DNA of 64,000 nt from Cryptomeria japonica (taxonomy: Eukaryota > Streptophyta > Pinopsida > Cupressales > Cupressaceae). Position numbers and translations under genes: made by a program. Every line of letters starts with the position of its first letter. Positions within the stretch are counted from its first letter, which is position 1. This document shows positions 47,341 to 58,620 of the stretch, in pieces. Where the stretch lies: assembly GCF_030272615.1 (NCBI RefSeq), contig NC_081405.1, positions 473,606,008 to 473,670,007 on the forward strand, given 5' to 3'. Below the pieces are notes generated by a model. That model was not told the DNA's origin. It did no database searches and saw only the letters and a program-made list of their open reading frames with translations.

Positions 47341-48130
47341 CACATATCTCATTCTTGAAAATGTTGTTGTCAAGGTGAATGAAGATAATGTGAAAGTGGA
47401 CAAAGGGGGAGTTTAAGAGATTACAGAGTCAAGTGACAAAGGACCGGTAGAATGGAGTTTCATAGAGTGGTGATTCAAGTAATAGAGGACCGAAAGTGTG
47501 GTATCCAAGGATCAGCAAATTGACAGAAGGTAGAGTTGATAGTGCATTTAGGAAATCAAAGTTGTGTAATAGACACAACCGATGCAAACCTAGTGTGATT
47601 CTTCAATGTGATCTGATCAGGCTAATGTGTAGCAATTTTAGTCGATCATCTATCTATTGCTTTCTAAAAACTACAACATAAAATCCCTTAATAGGGTGGA
47701 CTTTAATAGGTCCCACTGTATAAATCCCTTAACCGGGTGACATCTTAATTGATGTTCTTAAGTCATTTAACCAGGCTACTCTTAATAGGGTAAAGGCACT
47801 AACAAACCTTGAACAAAATCCCTTAATCGGGTGGCACCTAACAGTGTCTCTGTAATATTCTAACAAGGATGGCTCTTCACCGGGCGTACTCCAAAAGAGT
47901 ACAAATTTTGTGAGTTTCAACTCACACCGTGGTTTTCTCCCTATTGGGTTTCCACAAGATAAATCTGTGTGTCATTGTGTATCTTTCCATGCATGCATAA
48001 TCTTCTGCAGTAAATGTTTACATTGATGAATGGTAAATTAGTACAAACTTAAAGTAAAAGTTTTAATTGGCTAAAACAGGCAAAGTGTTGATTCACCCCT
48101 CCCCTCTCAACATCGGTTGGGACTGACAAT

Positions 48131-48142
48131 TGGTATCAGAGC
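48131..48142 (+). other. Primer-binding site of element C
   Basis: TGGTATCAGAGC two bases after the LTR, initiator-Met type. Confidence 0.9.
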
Positions 48143-48186
48143 TCATTTCCTCTAAAGTGAAGCTTGACAACTTGAGGATAAAGATC

Positions 48187-49494
48187 ATGGAGGAGTACCG
48201 GTATCAAAAGAAGATTGATGAAGCCAATGAAATCATTTCTCAACTGAAAGAGAGACTAAGAAAATCTCTTGCAAAAAGGAAGGAATTAGGTCAACAACTA
48301 AATGAGAGTTAGGATATCATAGATCAACTCTATGAATAGAGTGGATCTGAAGAAGTTGAAGAAGCAATCTCAAAACTTATGGAAAAGAACAAGAAGTTGA
48401 CCAAAGAAATCACACCTCTCAGAAGAGAACATGAAGGTCAGGCCCTAAGAATGACTGAGATACTGGAAGCCAGTAGAAGTGCTAATGAAAGAAAAAGAAG
48501 GGCAAAAGAAGAACTGTCAAAAACTAAAAGAGCCAGGAGACTTGCTGAAGATGCCTTGAGAGAAAATGATGCAATCATGATTGAGAAAGATGAATAAATC
48601 CAAGTTCTCACTCAGGAGAATGAATACATACATAAACATCTGAATGACAATGCAGAAGAAAAGGAGAAGATGATGAAAGAGATTGAACAACTCAAGAGTG
48701 AGTTGAAAACTGAAAATGAGAGAAATGAGAAGCTGAGAAAATTCAATGAAATCCTTGAGAAGGTAGATAAATAGTTGAAAGCTCAGAGAAGAATAAAGGA
48801 TACAACTAGCCTTGGTTACCTCGGTTCAGGTCCAATGGAAAATGGAGAATCATCTAAAACCAAAAAGATGAAGGATGATAAAAGAAACCATTCAAAAGAA
48901 AAAGGTATGAAGTCTTCCAAATTCTCTTGTAATCATTGTGGTAAATCAGGTTAAAAGACCAATGACTGTAGAAATAAATCGGTTAGTCAAAAGAAGACTT
49001 TCACCTTTGATGGTTATTTCCATAATTGTCACAAGTATGGCCACACTACTTATGAGTGTAGATCTCAATCTAGCAGTATGTCAAATGGAAGAATATTTAA
49101 TGGATATTGGTTCACATGCAATAAGTTTTGACACAAATCTAAATAATGCAAGTTCAAGACAAATGTATCAAGATCACCATTCAAACTAGTCAGTCCTAAC
49201 AAAAGGAGTAATCAGTTGAATGGCACGTGTTCCACATGTGGTAATTTTGGTCATGTTGTAGAAAACTACAAAATGAGAATGGGTTAGAGAAAAAATTTAG
49301 GACCATGGAGGACAACTGGTATGGCATGCTTTAACTACCATAAGATTGGCCACTTAGCTAGAGAATGCAGGAGCCGATCCTACAATCGGTTTAGCAAGAA
49401 GAAAGAGCAAAATGACCTGAGAGGAAAGAAGACAACTGAAGAAGTAATAAATGAAATGAAAAAACCATGGATCAAGAAGGATGAAGGAAAATAA
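48187..49494 (+). pseudogene. Gag-like protein of element C
   Basis: 436-codon frame from ATG 48187 (MEEYRYQKKIDEANEI) to TAA 49492 with about nine in-frame stops. Coiled coil for the first ~220 residues, then five knuckle positions as in A. CNHCGKSG has lost its His; FHNCHKYGHTTYEC its first Cys; the third is broken by stops; CSTCGNFGHVVENY its last Cys; CFNYHKIGHLAREC its second Cys. Every loss is a single-step change, mostly Cys to Tyr or Phe. Equivalent to A 5201-6454. Confidence 0.8.
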
Positions 49495-50001
49495 GGAGAA
49501 GGTCATTCTTAAACCAAGTCATCATCCATCGGTGATGACAATTCCTCTTCTAACTAGGCATACTGATGCCCAGGGGGAGCACATATGGTAAGATTACTTT
49601 TGAATCCCCTTAACAAATATAAGGATATGTTTATTTGCATAGTTGTGATGCATAAAAGTTGGTCTTAAAACAAGTTTTTAATTGAAGTATGTTCTGTGAA
49701 ATATTTATTTGTGTGTTAGTATCGACAACAAATAATCGGTGTAGTTTAAGTTGTGAGTTCCAAAACTGACTGTTGGATCATAGCGCTGATAAATATCAAT
49801 GGATAAACAAGGAAATGTTAGCACATTTTCATTTACACTAACTTTTTGTGAACTTTCTTGAGCTCCTGTGTGATCAAAGGCAATTTTAAACTTGCTAAGT
49901 TTTGTTTGTGTGGAAAATTCAAGGAGAGCGATAGTTGTGTTTGGTAATCCCTAGGAAAATATTTTCTACCTTGTCTGAGAAAATCTTGTTTGAAGGTGAT
50001 C
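49495..50001. other. Spacer between gag-like ORF and ORF2 of element C
   Basis: About 500 bp, non-coding, at the same place as the 640-bp spacer in A. Confidence 0.5.
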
Positions 50002-53000
50002 ATGGCAGTGCCGATATTGACTCTTGTGTTGGTTGAAACTATCAAAGAACCCCAACCCGAGTTCAAGTTGCACCCGATGAAAGCCAGTGAAATCGACAAG
50101 ACCGGTGTTTTATCATCTGTGCCCTCCAGTGTATTGTTGGTAGAAGATATTCGCTCCTACTTTCATTGAAAGCTCGAAGAACTTGGAGATAAGTTAATTC
50201 AAAATGATTTTAATGGTTTATGTGACAATGATAAATTGAAAGCAAAATTTCTACCTCTGAAGATCAAGGGTTTGGCTAATGCTGTTGACTTTCCTAACTA
50301 GTTTCATGGTGACTAGATTACATATGTACTAAGTAGGGTTCATGATCAATTTATGTGGTTGGAAGGTCATGCACCAATCAAGATCACAAAGGAGGTGATT
50401 TGAAGAGTGACAAGGTTCAGTGTAACCAATGAAGCATTAACCCTAAGTACGATTTCATCAACTAAAGTCACCCAGTTAACCAAATCCCGTTGTGATAGTA
50501 GAGAAATGACAATCACCCATATTGAGGATGCTGAAGTAAGATTTGCCTCTGGAGTATTGGGATACATGGTTTATCAATCAAGTTAGATGAATAGTGTACC
50601 GAGTGATTCCATCCATGTTGGATATCTAATTATCAAAGAAGATGCAACCTATGATATATGTGAGATGATTCAAAGTCAGTTCATGGTGAAAATGAAAAGA
50701 ATAAAGAAGGACAAGAAGCAATCTTTCAAATATGGTTCACTACTGGTATGTATATTTTTCTATGTGCAAATTTTTTTCCCTGGTAAGGGTAATGTAGTAT
50801 GATCACAAGAGAAACCTGTCATGGTTCAAATAGGTGAAATGATTAGGGATCTAGGAAATAAATTTGGTGAAACAATGTGGGGATACTTTAAGGAATTCCA
50901 AATTAGGATGCACAAGAGGGAAATAATTCCAACCAGAATAGTGCAGAAATACAAAGACAACATTTGTTTCCTTGTTGACATAGATTATTGTATCATTCAA
51001 GCAATTCAACCCATAACTTTTTGGGTTCCACCTATGGGCTATGAGGTTGTAGTAGTTCTTGTTAAAATTCATATCAATATGCTTCTATCTAAATCGATAG
51101 ACTCGAAGGAAAAGAGATTTGGAACATATGAGGAGGCCAACTCTAAAATAAAATAGAAACTTCAGGTGTCAATCATTAAAAGAAAAGTAAGAAAAATGAT
51201 TGATACCCTTGACAAGAAATATGGAAGGATAGCATCTGGGGCCACTACCTCCACCAGTGTTAGTGAGAAAATAGGGGTCATACCTCCTAAGGATGAAGAA
51301 TTAATAGGTGGAAAGAAGAAAGTGTCAAAGACAAAACCTAAGGGGACTGCAACAACTAAGCCTGCAACATACTTAAAGGAAAAGGATCTAGGCACTTCTA
51401 TGTCTTCACCAAGTAAAGATAGACTGGTAGGAGTGACTTACACCAGAAAGAAAAAAGAGTGATTCAAAGATTAAAAAGAATGAGAAAGAAGGTGATATCA
51501 CTGACACCCCATCAGATGTGGAAATAAAGGAGGTTAGAAGAAGTGGAAAGAACAAAGCTCCAACAATTGATGAGTTGGTGCATGGGATCAAATAATTTGG
51601 AGGTATGGCCAGTGTTGGAAGGAGATATTCCCTCAGTAACGAAGAAGACAAAAGGAAAATTAAGGAAGCCCTGATCTGGAACTTGCACAAGTTTTGTAGG
51701 ACTCCTAGTGAATTATATGGCATAATCCCATTAGATTTGCAATATAAAATTGAAGGGAGATGGAAGACAGCTCTAGCTACTGAAAAGGAACTCAGAATAA
51801 AAGCACTCATGGAAGTGCAACATGACTTAGATCTTGATCAATCTTCACTAGTGGCTAAAGCATCCATTCAACATTTCAAAATAAGGAATATAAATGGGAG
51901 AGTAGCAGTAGGTGAATTTGAAGCAGTTCACATTGAAGGTGTTGCCTTGTGGAAGGAAATTATGGACCAGCAAAAGGAAGCTAAAGAAGAAATTGAAAAG
52001 GAAACAAAACAGGACAAAGGTGCAGTTGTCCTTGATAAAGGAAAAGCTAAGGAAAAAGACTCCACTAAAGAATTTGATACCTTCATAGTTGAGGACATCA
52101 TAGGAAATATTGTGTCAGACATCCCCAATCTGACAAAGGGTATCGAACAACTGGTTCCTACTTCACCGGTGAAGGAAGCTGATCAAACTAAGCTTCTCGG
52201 TCAAGATGAAGTGTTAGTTGAAGATATTCCTTATGAGGATACACCTCATAGAACCTTATTGACACAAAATCCTATTCTCTCTAAAGAAGGAATAGAGGAA
52301 GAGAAGAAGACAAAGGAAGGAAAAGAGGAAGAGAAGAAAGTAGAGGAAGGAAAAGAGGAAGAGAAGAAAACATAGGATAATAAAGTAGTGATGAATACTC
52401 CTCCAGCAAAGAGGAAGTTGGATTTAGAAAATGTAAGTGAGAAGAAGAAGGTAAGAATCATCACAACAACTAGCTCAAAAGTTGAGACTGCAGAAAAGGA
52501 AGAAGGAATAGAGGAGGAAGAAGAAGGTGACTCGGTCATTGGCATAAATAAAATGACCCCAAGCAATTGATGAAAGCCTCTGAAAAATTGAGAATCCAAG
52601 CTGAAAAGGCTAAACTAAGAGGAAAGAAAAAGAAGGCAAGAGTCCTCACTTCTGCCAAGACAATTCTCTCTGACCTCATCCCAGACATTGCAGTTGATGA
52701 TACTAGCCATTATTGATCAGTTGGATACTGTTGTTAAAGCAATCAGTTCAGAGGCAACCAATCTAGAGAAGGTTGCGGTAAGGAAATATGAAACAAAGTG
52801 AGGAGATAACTTAATGGAGTAAATAACAGTTGTAAAAGTTGCTCTTTCCACCAGAATAGAAGAAGTTAAAAATATACCGTAGCAAGTTGGTCAACTAGTG
52901 GTGAAATCTTCAAGTTTTCCTGCTTTAATCAAAGACTTAGAAGATAAAAGAAATCAGATTCAAGATCTAGTAAGCTCTTTTGATCCTCTTATCAGTTTAG

Positions 53001-53314
53001 CATCAACCTTTATTGGAAAAGTAAAAACACTAAATCATGAAATTAGAAGGTTGAAAGATGAAGAAGACAAAAGAAGTCTTAGTTTGTTAGAGCTCTAGTG
53101 CTATTTAGCACCAATTTTTGATTTCATGCAACTAAACATTAAAGAAGAAGACCGCCTAATAAATGAACCTAACTATAAGACAATGGATGTTATGGAGGTC
53201 TTCATTGCAGTCTTACATGGCCACTTCACCACCATGAAACGGGTTCAATCTTCATGGGAATCTTCCTTGAAAGTGGCTCAAGAAAACTTCAAAGAGATTT
53301 TTTCTTTATTTTGA
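50002..53314 (+). pseudogene. ORF2 of element C, homologue of A ORF2
   Basis: Starts at ATG 50002 and runs with stops and frameshifts (near 51460 and 52570-52690) to TGA 53312; 3,313 bp against 3,396 bp in A. Matching blocks in order: VLLVEDIRSY with LLVEDVRFF; LKIKGLANAV with IKIKGLTKAL; VLSRVHDQFMWLEG with VLSKVHDDFMWLEE; IKITKEVI with FKITKEMI; GSLLVCIFFY with GSLLVCMFFY; PPMGYEV with PPMGYEI; FGTYEEA with YGTYEEV; NEEDKRKIKEALIWNLHKF with a similar NDEKRQIEEAVICTLLKF. An acidic Lys/Glu low-complexity part (52030-52550) replaces the Thr-rich part of A. No enzyme motif. Confidence 0.8.
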
Positions 53315-53456
53315 AAAATCTTTCTAGATAGTCTTTTCGATTGATGGCAAAAGGGGGAATTTTAGAAATGTATGAATCTTGTCAGAAATAGGGGCCAGAA
53401 CTGACATAGTTTTGTAGCGGTTTGTAGTGTTTGCAACCAATGCCAAAGGGGGAGTT

Positions 53457-54571
53457 TGTTTCCATTCTGATACTATTTTGTATGACCAGTAAGTGATATG
53501 ATTTTCATTGTTGGAAACATCATCTCCTTAGTCTTCATAGTCAATCAGTAGTAAGTAGAATAGGATACTAAAGTCAATTGGCTAAGCAATAAGTAAATAG
53601 GATAAACAATGAGTAGACCGACAACCATTGAGTAGACCAGAAAGCAGTGAGTAGACTGGAAAGCAGTGAGTAGAACAAAAAGTAGTAAGTAGACTGGATA
53701 GCAGTGAGTAGATCGATACAAAAGAGGTCCACCGACTAAGCAAAGAACATACTGGCATTCAGGAGGAAACCGGCTAGATAGATTTTGATTGATTCACTGG
53801 AAGAGTCAGTAACTGACAGACTGGTAATGTTTAGTTACATTTAGCTAAATTGAGAGTCTTCTCTAGTCAACTAGCAGACTTATCGACATATTCGACTATA
53901 TTGACAGAGATTCCTGCAATGTTTTCAGAGATGTGATTTAAGGCATGATAATGGAATTTTGTAAGGAGTGTTTTGGAGGGAAAGATAGTGATAGACTAAA
54001 GGGTCTATAAATACACATATCTCATTCTTGAGAATGTTGTTGTCGAGGTGAATGAAGATAATGTGAAAGTGGACACAGGGGGAGTTTAAGGGATTACAGT
54101 GTCGAGTGACAGAGGACTGGTAGAGTGGACTTTCACAGAGCGGTGATTCAAGTGATAGAGGATCGGTAGTGTGGTATCCAAGGATTCATAAATCGGCAGA
54201 AGGTAGAGTTGATAGTCCATTCAGGAAATCAGAGTTGTGTAATAGACACAACCTATGCAGACCTAGTGTGATTCTTTAGTGTGATCTGATCAGGCTAATG
54301 TGTAGTAATTTTAGTAGATCATCTATCTATTTCTTTCTAACAAGTGCAACATAAAATCCCTTAATAGGGTGAACTTTAATAGGTCCCATTGTATAAATCC
54401 CTTAACTGGGTGACATCTTAATTGATGTTCTTAAGTCCTTTAACCAAGCTACTCTTAACAGGGTAAAGGCACTAACCAGCCTTGAAAAAAATACCTTAAC
54501 CGGGTGGCACCTAAAAGTGTCTCTGTAATCTTCTAACGGGGATGGCTCTTCACTGAGCATACTCCAAAAGA
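53457..54571 (+). repeat. 3' LTR of element C, truncated
   Basis: Begins TGTTTCCATTCTGAT and follows the 5' LTR (19-bp units from 53607, TATA at 54004, hairpin-like motifs 54355-54540) up to CTCCAAAAG, then changes to E LTR sequence. Confidence 0.85.
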
Positions 54572-54924
54572 AAAACTTCCAATACACAAACATCCTGCGG
54601 TCTTCTGGGAACATCAGAAAAGACAAGAAACATAAATCAATGATCTGCAAGTCACAAAGATCAACCTCAAGCCAATCCAACTTCACTCAACACACAAGAC
54701 TAACTAGTAAGAACATATCAACCAAGCCAATACTGGGACCGATATCTCACCAAAATCAAATCCAAATGTCATGAAACTCGAACATAATACAGACAACAAA
54801 ATCAAGGGAATAAATCCAAATCCACAATGCTAAACTCTAAAACAAGAAGAAATGCCATGATCTCCAAGCAATTACACTACTAACTTCCTCAACCGGTAAG
54901 AACTAAACTAGTGCTCCTGCATCA
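54571..54924 (-). repeat. E LTR copy 4, partial
   Basis: Only the part from AACTTCCAATACACAAA to CTCCTGCATCA remains; the other portion is lost at the junction with C. The following interior (54925-55335) has an internal partial duplication. Confidence 0.8.
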
Positions 54925-55335
54925 AACTCTCATGGTTAATTGAAAAGTGAGTCCCATCACTTGATCTGGTTCAACGATTTGTCAGTAGGTACTTGCAACT
55001 GCTCCATCACTTGATCTAGTTTGGAGATTTGTTAGTAGGTACTTGCAACTACTTCAAGGGGTTTGACAATCTGACTACAGCTTCTGATTGCCTCTCCTTG
55101 ATGATCGACCAGTCCACTCTAGAGCTTGCCTCAATCGGTGATCTGTTCAAGTCTCCACCCACTAACTACCTCAAGCTCAAGCTCTAGGATCGATAGTCTA
55201 CCTTCAAACCTTTCTCTTCCTCACAATCAATGATCTGAACAAGTCCACAAGTTGCCTCAACTTCCTCTCCAACTAACCAGTGCATAATCGAGTCTTCCTC
55301 CAACAAAAGGTTCACAAACTAGCTCTAATACCATT

Positions 55336-56250
55336 TGATGCAGTCAAGGTAGGGAGATCCAATGAACGATAGACCATCCTTGCATCCTAACACAAACACC
55401 ATGCAAAATATACCGGTAACTGGTAACACAATTCCAGATAAAGCATAAAGAACAACATGTAACAACACATAATACATAACCGGTAAACAATATGAACAAA
55501 TATTATAACAACTTGAAGAATTACATATGCCACATGCTAGATCACTATCCAAGATACAAATAATGCTTACAACACAAACATAAGATCCACATATTATCCA
55601 CATATCAAATCGGCCTCTGGAAATAGTTTGTCGGTTCAACCCTAATCCAGACCTTAGCCCTTCCGGCTTTAGTCCATCAGACTAGAATCTCGTTGATTCT
55701 ACATCTTCACTCAATCTCTAAACTCTGTCTTCTATCTTCTATCTTCTATCTTCTATCTTCTATCTTCTCAAATGATTCACAAACTTCTATTTATACCGTC
55801 CGTAAATAATAACAACTTGATCAAGTCGGCCTAAAGACCAACCGGTTCATGAAACCTACTAATGGTAACATGATGGCTCAAATCATTAAGAACAACTTCC
55901 AATGCTTAAAACATCACACGGTCTTCCAGGAACATGGGAAAAGACATAAGAAACATAAATCAATGATCCGCAAGTCATGAAGATCAACCACAACCCAATC
56001 CAACTTTGCTCAACACATTGCAAGACTAACCTGTAAGAACATATCAACCGGGCCAATACCAGAACTGATATCTCACTGTAATCAAATCCAAATGCCAAGA
56101 AACTCGAACACGATAAAGACAACAAAATAAAGGGAATAAATCCAAATCCACAATGCTAAACTCTCAAATGAGAAGAAATGCCTCGATATCCAAGCAATTC
56201 CACTACTAACTGCCTTAGTTGGTAAGAACTACACTGGTGCTCCTGCATCA
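55336..56250 (-). repeat. E LTR copy 5
   Basis: 915 bp with about six CTTCTAT units. Adjoining primer site CTCTAATACCA has a G to A change. Confidence 0.85.
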
Positions 56251-56611
56251 TATTCTCAAGGTTGATTGAAAAGTGAGTTCCATCACTTGATCTGGTTTGG
56301 TGATTTGTTAGTAGGTACTTGCAACTACCTTAGGGGGTTCGGTGATCTGAATACAGCTTATGGTTGCCTCTCCTCGGCGATCTACCGGTTCACTCTATAG
56401 CCTGTCTTAATCGGTGATCTCTTCAAGTCTCCACCCACTAACTACCTCAAGATCAAGCTCTAGGGTTGGAGGTTTACTTGCAAAACTTGCTCTACCTCAT
56501 GATTGGTGATTTGAACAAGTCCACAAGTTGCCTTAATTTCCTCTCCAACCAACTGGTGCATAACTAGGCCTTCCTCTAACAACAAGTTCACAAACCAGCT
56601 CTGATACCATT

Positions 56612-57557
56612 TGATGCAATCAAGGTAGGGAGATCCAATGAAGGATAGCCCATGCTTACTAAGTAGGGATATCCAATGAAGGATAGCCCATGCTTGCTAC
56701 CTAAGACAAACACCATGCAAAATATATCGATAACTGGTAACACAATGCCAGATAAAGAAGAAAGAACAACCGGTAACAACACAAAATACATAACCGGTAA
56801 ATAGTATGAACAAAAATTATAACAACTTGAAGAATTACATATGCCACATGCTAGATCGTAGTCTAGGATACAAAAAATTATTACAACACAAACATAAGAT
56901 CCATAGATCATCCACATATCAAATCGGCCTTCGGCAACAGTCTATCGGTTCAACCCTAATCTGAACCTTAGCCCTTCCGACTTCAGTCCATCGGACTAGA
57001 ATCTCGTCGATTCTACATCTTCACTCAATCTCTAAACTCTGTCTTCTATCTTCTATCTTCTATCTTCTATCTTCTGAAATGATTCACAAACTTCTATTTA
57101 TACCATCTGCAAATAATAAGAACTTGATCAAGTCAGTCCAAAGACCAACCGATTCATGAAATGTGCTAATGGTAACATGTCAACTCAAATCATTAAGAAC
57201 AACTTTCAATGCACAAAACATCATGTAGTCTTCCAATAACATCAGAAAAGACATAAGAAACATAAATCAATGATCAACAAGTTACAAAGATCAACCGCAA
57301 CCCGATCCAACTTCGCTCAACACACTGCAAGACTATTCGGTAAGAACATATCAACCATGCCAATACTGTAACCTTTATCTCACTGAAATCAAATCCAAAT
57401 GCCATGAAAGTCAAACATGATAAAGAAAATGAACTCAAGGGAATAAATCCAAATGCACAATGCTAAACTCTCAAACAAGAAGAAATGCCACAATCTCCAA
57501 GCAATTTCACTGCTAACTGCCTCAACTGGTAAGAACTACACCAGTGCTCCTACATCA
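56612..57557 (-). repeat. E LTR copy 6, outermost
   Basis: 946 bp with a ~40-bp duplication near its start (GATCCAATGAAGGATAGCCC twice, about 56630-56690) and about five CTTCTAT units. It ends CATCA and is followed by the ATACT duplication. Confidence 0.85.
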
Positions 57558-58620
57558 ATACTGTTTCTCTTGAAGCTACAAATTTGGCAGTTAACAAAGT
57601 AATTTTTAGTAAAGCAACCACAGATAAAATATATGAAAATCATGAGGCCCTTAAACATGAGTGCATGAAGTTGGTTGTTGATAATCAAGAGTTGAGGAAA
57701 CAAGTATAAATTCTGAAAGGTGACTCAATGCTAATATTGTGAGCTATTTCTACTTTGGTTCTAGAGTTTTTGATAGGGATGCACTAATTAATAAGATAAG
57801 AGATTTAAGAGAAGAAATAGAAAAAGAAAAGGCATCAAGAATGCAAACTACAACTCAAATGATCACTGGTTTAGTTGACCATAGGTTAGATAAGATAAAT
57901 ATGAGGATCGATGAAGCATATAAGGGATATTGTGATCTTATAGTTGCAAAGGCAAAGTATGAGCATGATGTAGAAGAATTGAAGCCAATAAATTAGAGGT
58001 GGTTTCTAGAACACAAGTTCTAGTAGATATGATAAAAAGAGCCAAATATGATGATAATAAACCACCCGAGCTTCAAGTTGTACTTGATAATATTTGGCTG
58101 TTAGAAAAAAAATGATGTCATATATGATGAAATTAGAGAGGTAATTGGAGAAAAAATTGAAGATAATGGATCAAATAGAGTGCAAGGTTTTGCTAAGCAT
58201 AAAAGATGAAGAAGAGCAACCAGAATTACTTGATCAATGGAAATAAGAATTTATTTCAGCAATTTCAAAGGTAATCTCTATTATATATAAAGATGGTGAA
58301 CTGAGTATGGGACAATTGAATCAATTGTTAGATGAAATGTATATATTTGAATTTGTCTGTGAGAGTTATCAAAAAGATTCTAGAGATACTTTATATTCAA
58401 GGTATGCAAAATTCAATGAGAACGTTGATAAGATGTTGAAGTATCCTTGGCCAACCAATGAAATATTTAGAGTATGGGAAACACAGTATGGAGAAGACTG
58501 AGTGTGTGCAAATTGATCAGTGAGAATGCATTCAAAAGGGTTTTCCTTGAAGATGACCAGACTCAAATGTTTCCCATGCAAGAACATCAACTCCATATAA
58601 TTTGCTTCATAATTTCATGT
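57558..58620 (+). other. Element F, right half: coiled-coil coding-like sequence
   Basis: Immediately after the duplication the frame reads VSLEATNLAVNKVIFSKATT, joining in frame to RRVADT before the E array. Further frames are coiled-coil-like: 57739-57996 (INKIRDLREEIEKEKASRMQ, HRLDKINMRIDEAYKGY) and 58307-58501. Stops are frequent. No known domain. Confidence 0.5.

Larger units (their letters stand above)
46784..48128 (+). repeat. 5' LTR of element C
   Basis: About 1,345 bp; the expected TG start is altered. U3 has six tandem 19-bp units (46934-47047, CAGTGAGTAGACCGACAAG type). TATA box TCTATAAATA at 47331. The transcribed half has six AAATCCCTTAA-CCGGGTG-type motifs (47680, 47724, 47760, 47781, 47817, 47858). 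It ends near the CACCCCTCCCCTCTC tract. Confidence 0.85.
46784..54571 (+). mobile_element. Element C: relative of A inserted in the E array
   Basis: 5' LTR 46784-48128, primer site 48131, gag-like ORF 48187-49494, ORF2 50002-53314, purine-rich tract CCAAAGGGGGAG just before the 3' LTR (53457 on). The 3' LTR lacks its last ~230 bp: near 54571 the sequence jumps into the middle of E LTR copy 4, so no TSD is visible and a deletion has joined C to E. Both ORFs match those of A in order and content, but LTR sequences are largely different. More decayed than A. Confidence 0.85.
43004..57557 (-). mobile_element. Element E: tandem LTR-interior array on the - strand, invaded by C
   Basis: Six LTR copies (one partial) and five short interiors alternate: LTRs at 43004-43887, 44249-45191, 45553-46442, about 54571-54924, 55336-56250 and 56612-57557; interiors of about 361-411 bp between them. 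LTRs read TGATGCA...TGCATCA on the + strand. Each complete interior ends with CTCTGATACCA (reverse of the initiator-Met site) two bases before an LTR. A single ATACT TSD surrounds the whole array, so it arose from one insertion that later expanded. A - strand frame MHQLVGEEFEATCRFVYNED after the primer site is the only coding hint. The interior may be naturally tiny (TRIM/SMART-like), or reduced before amplification. Confidence 0.85.
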
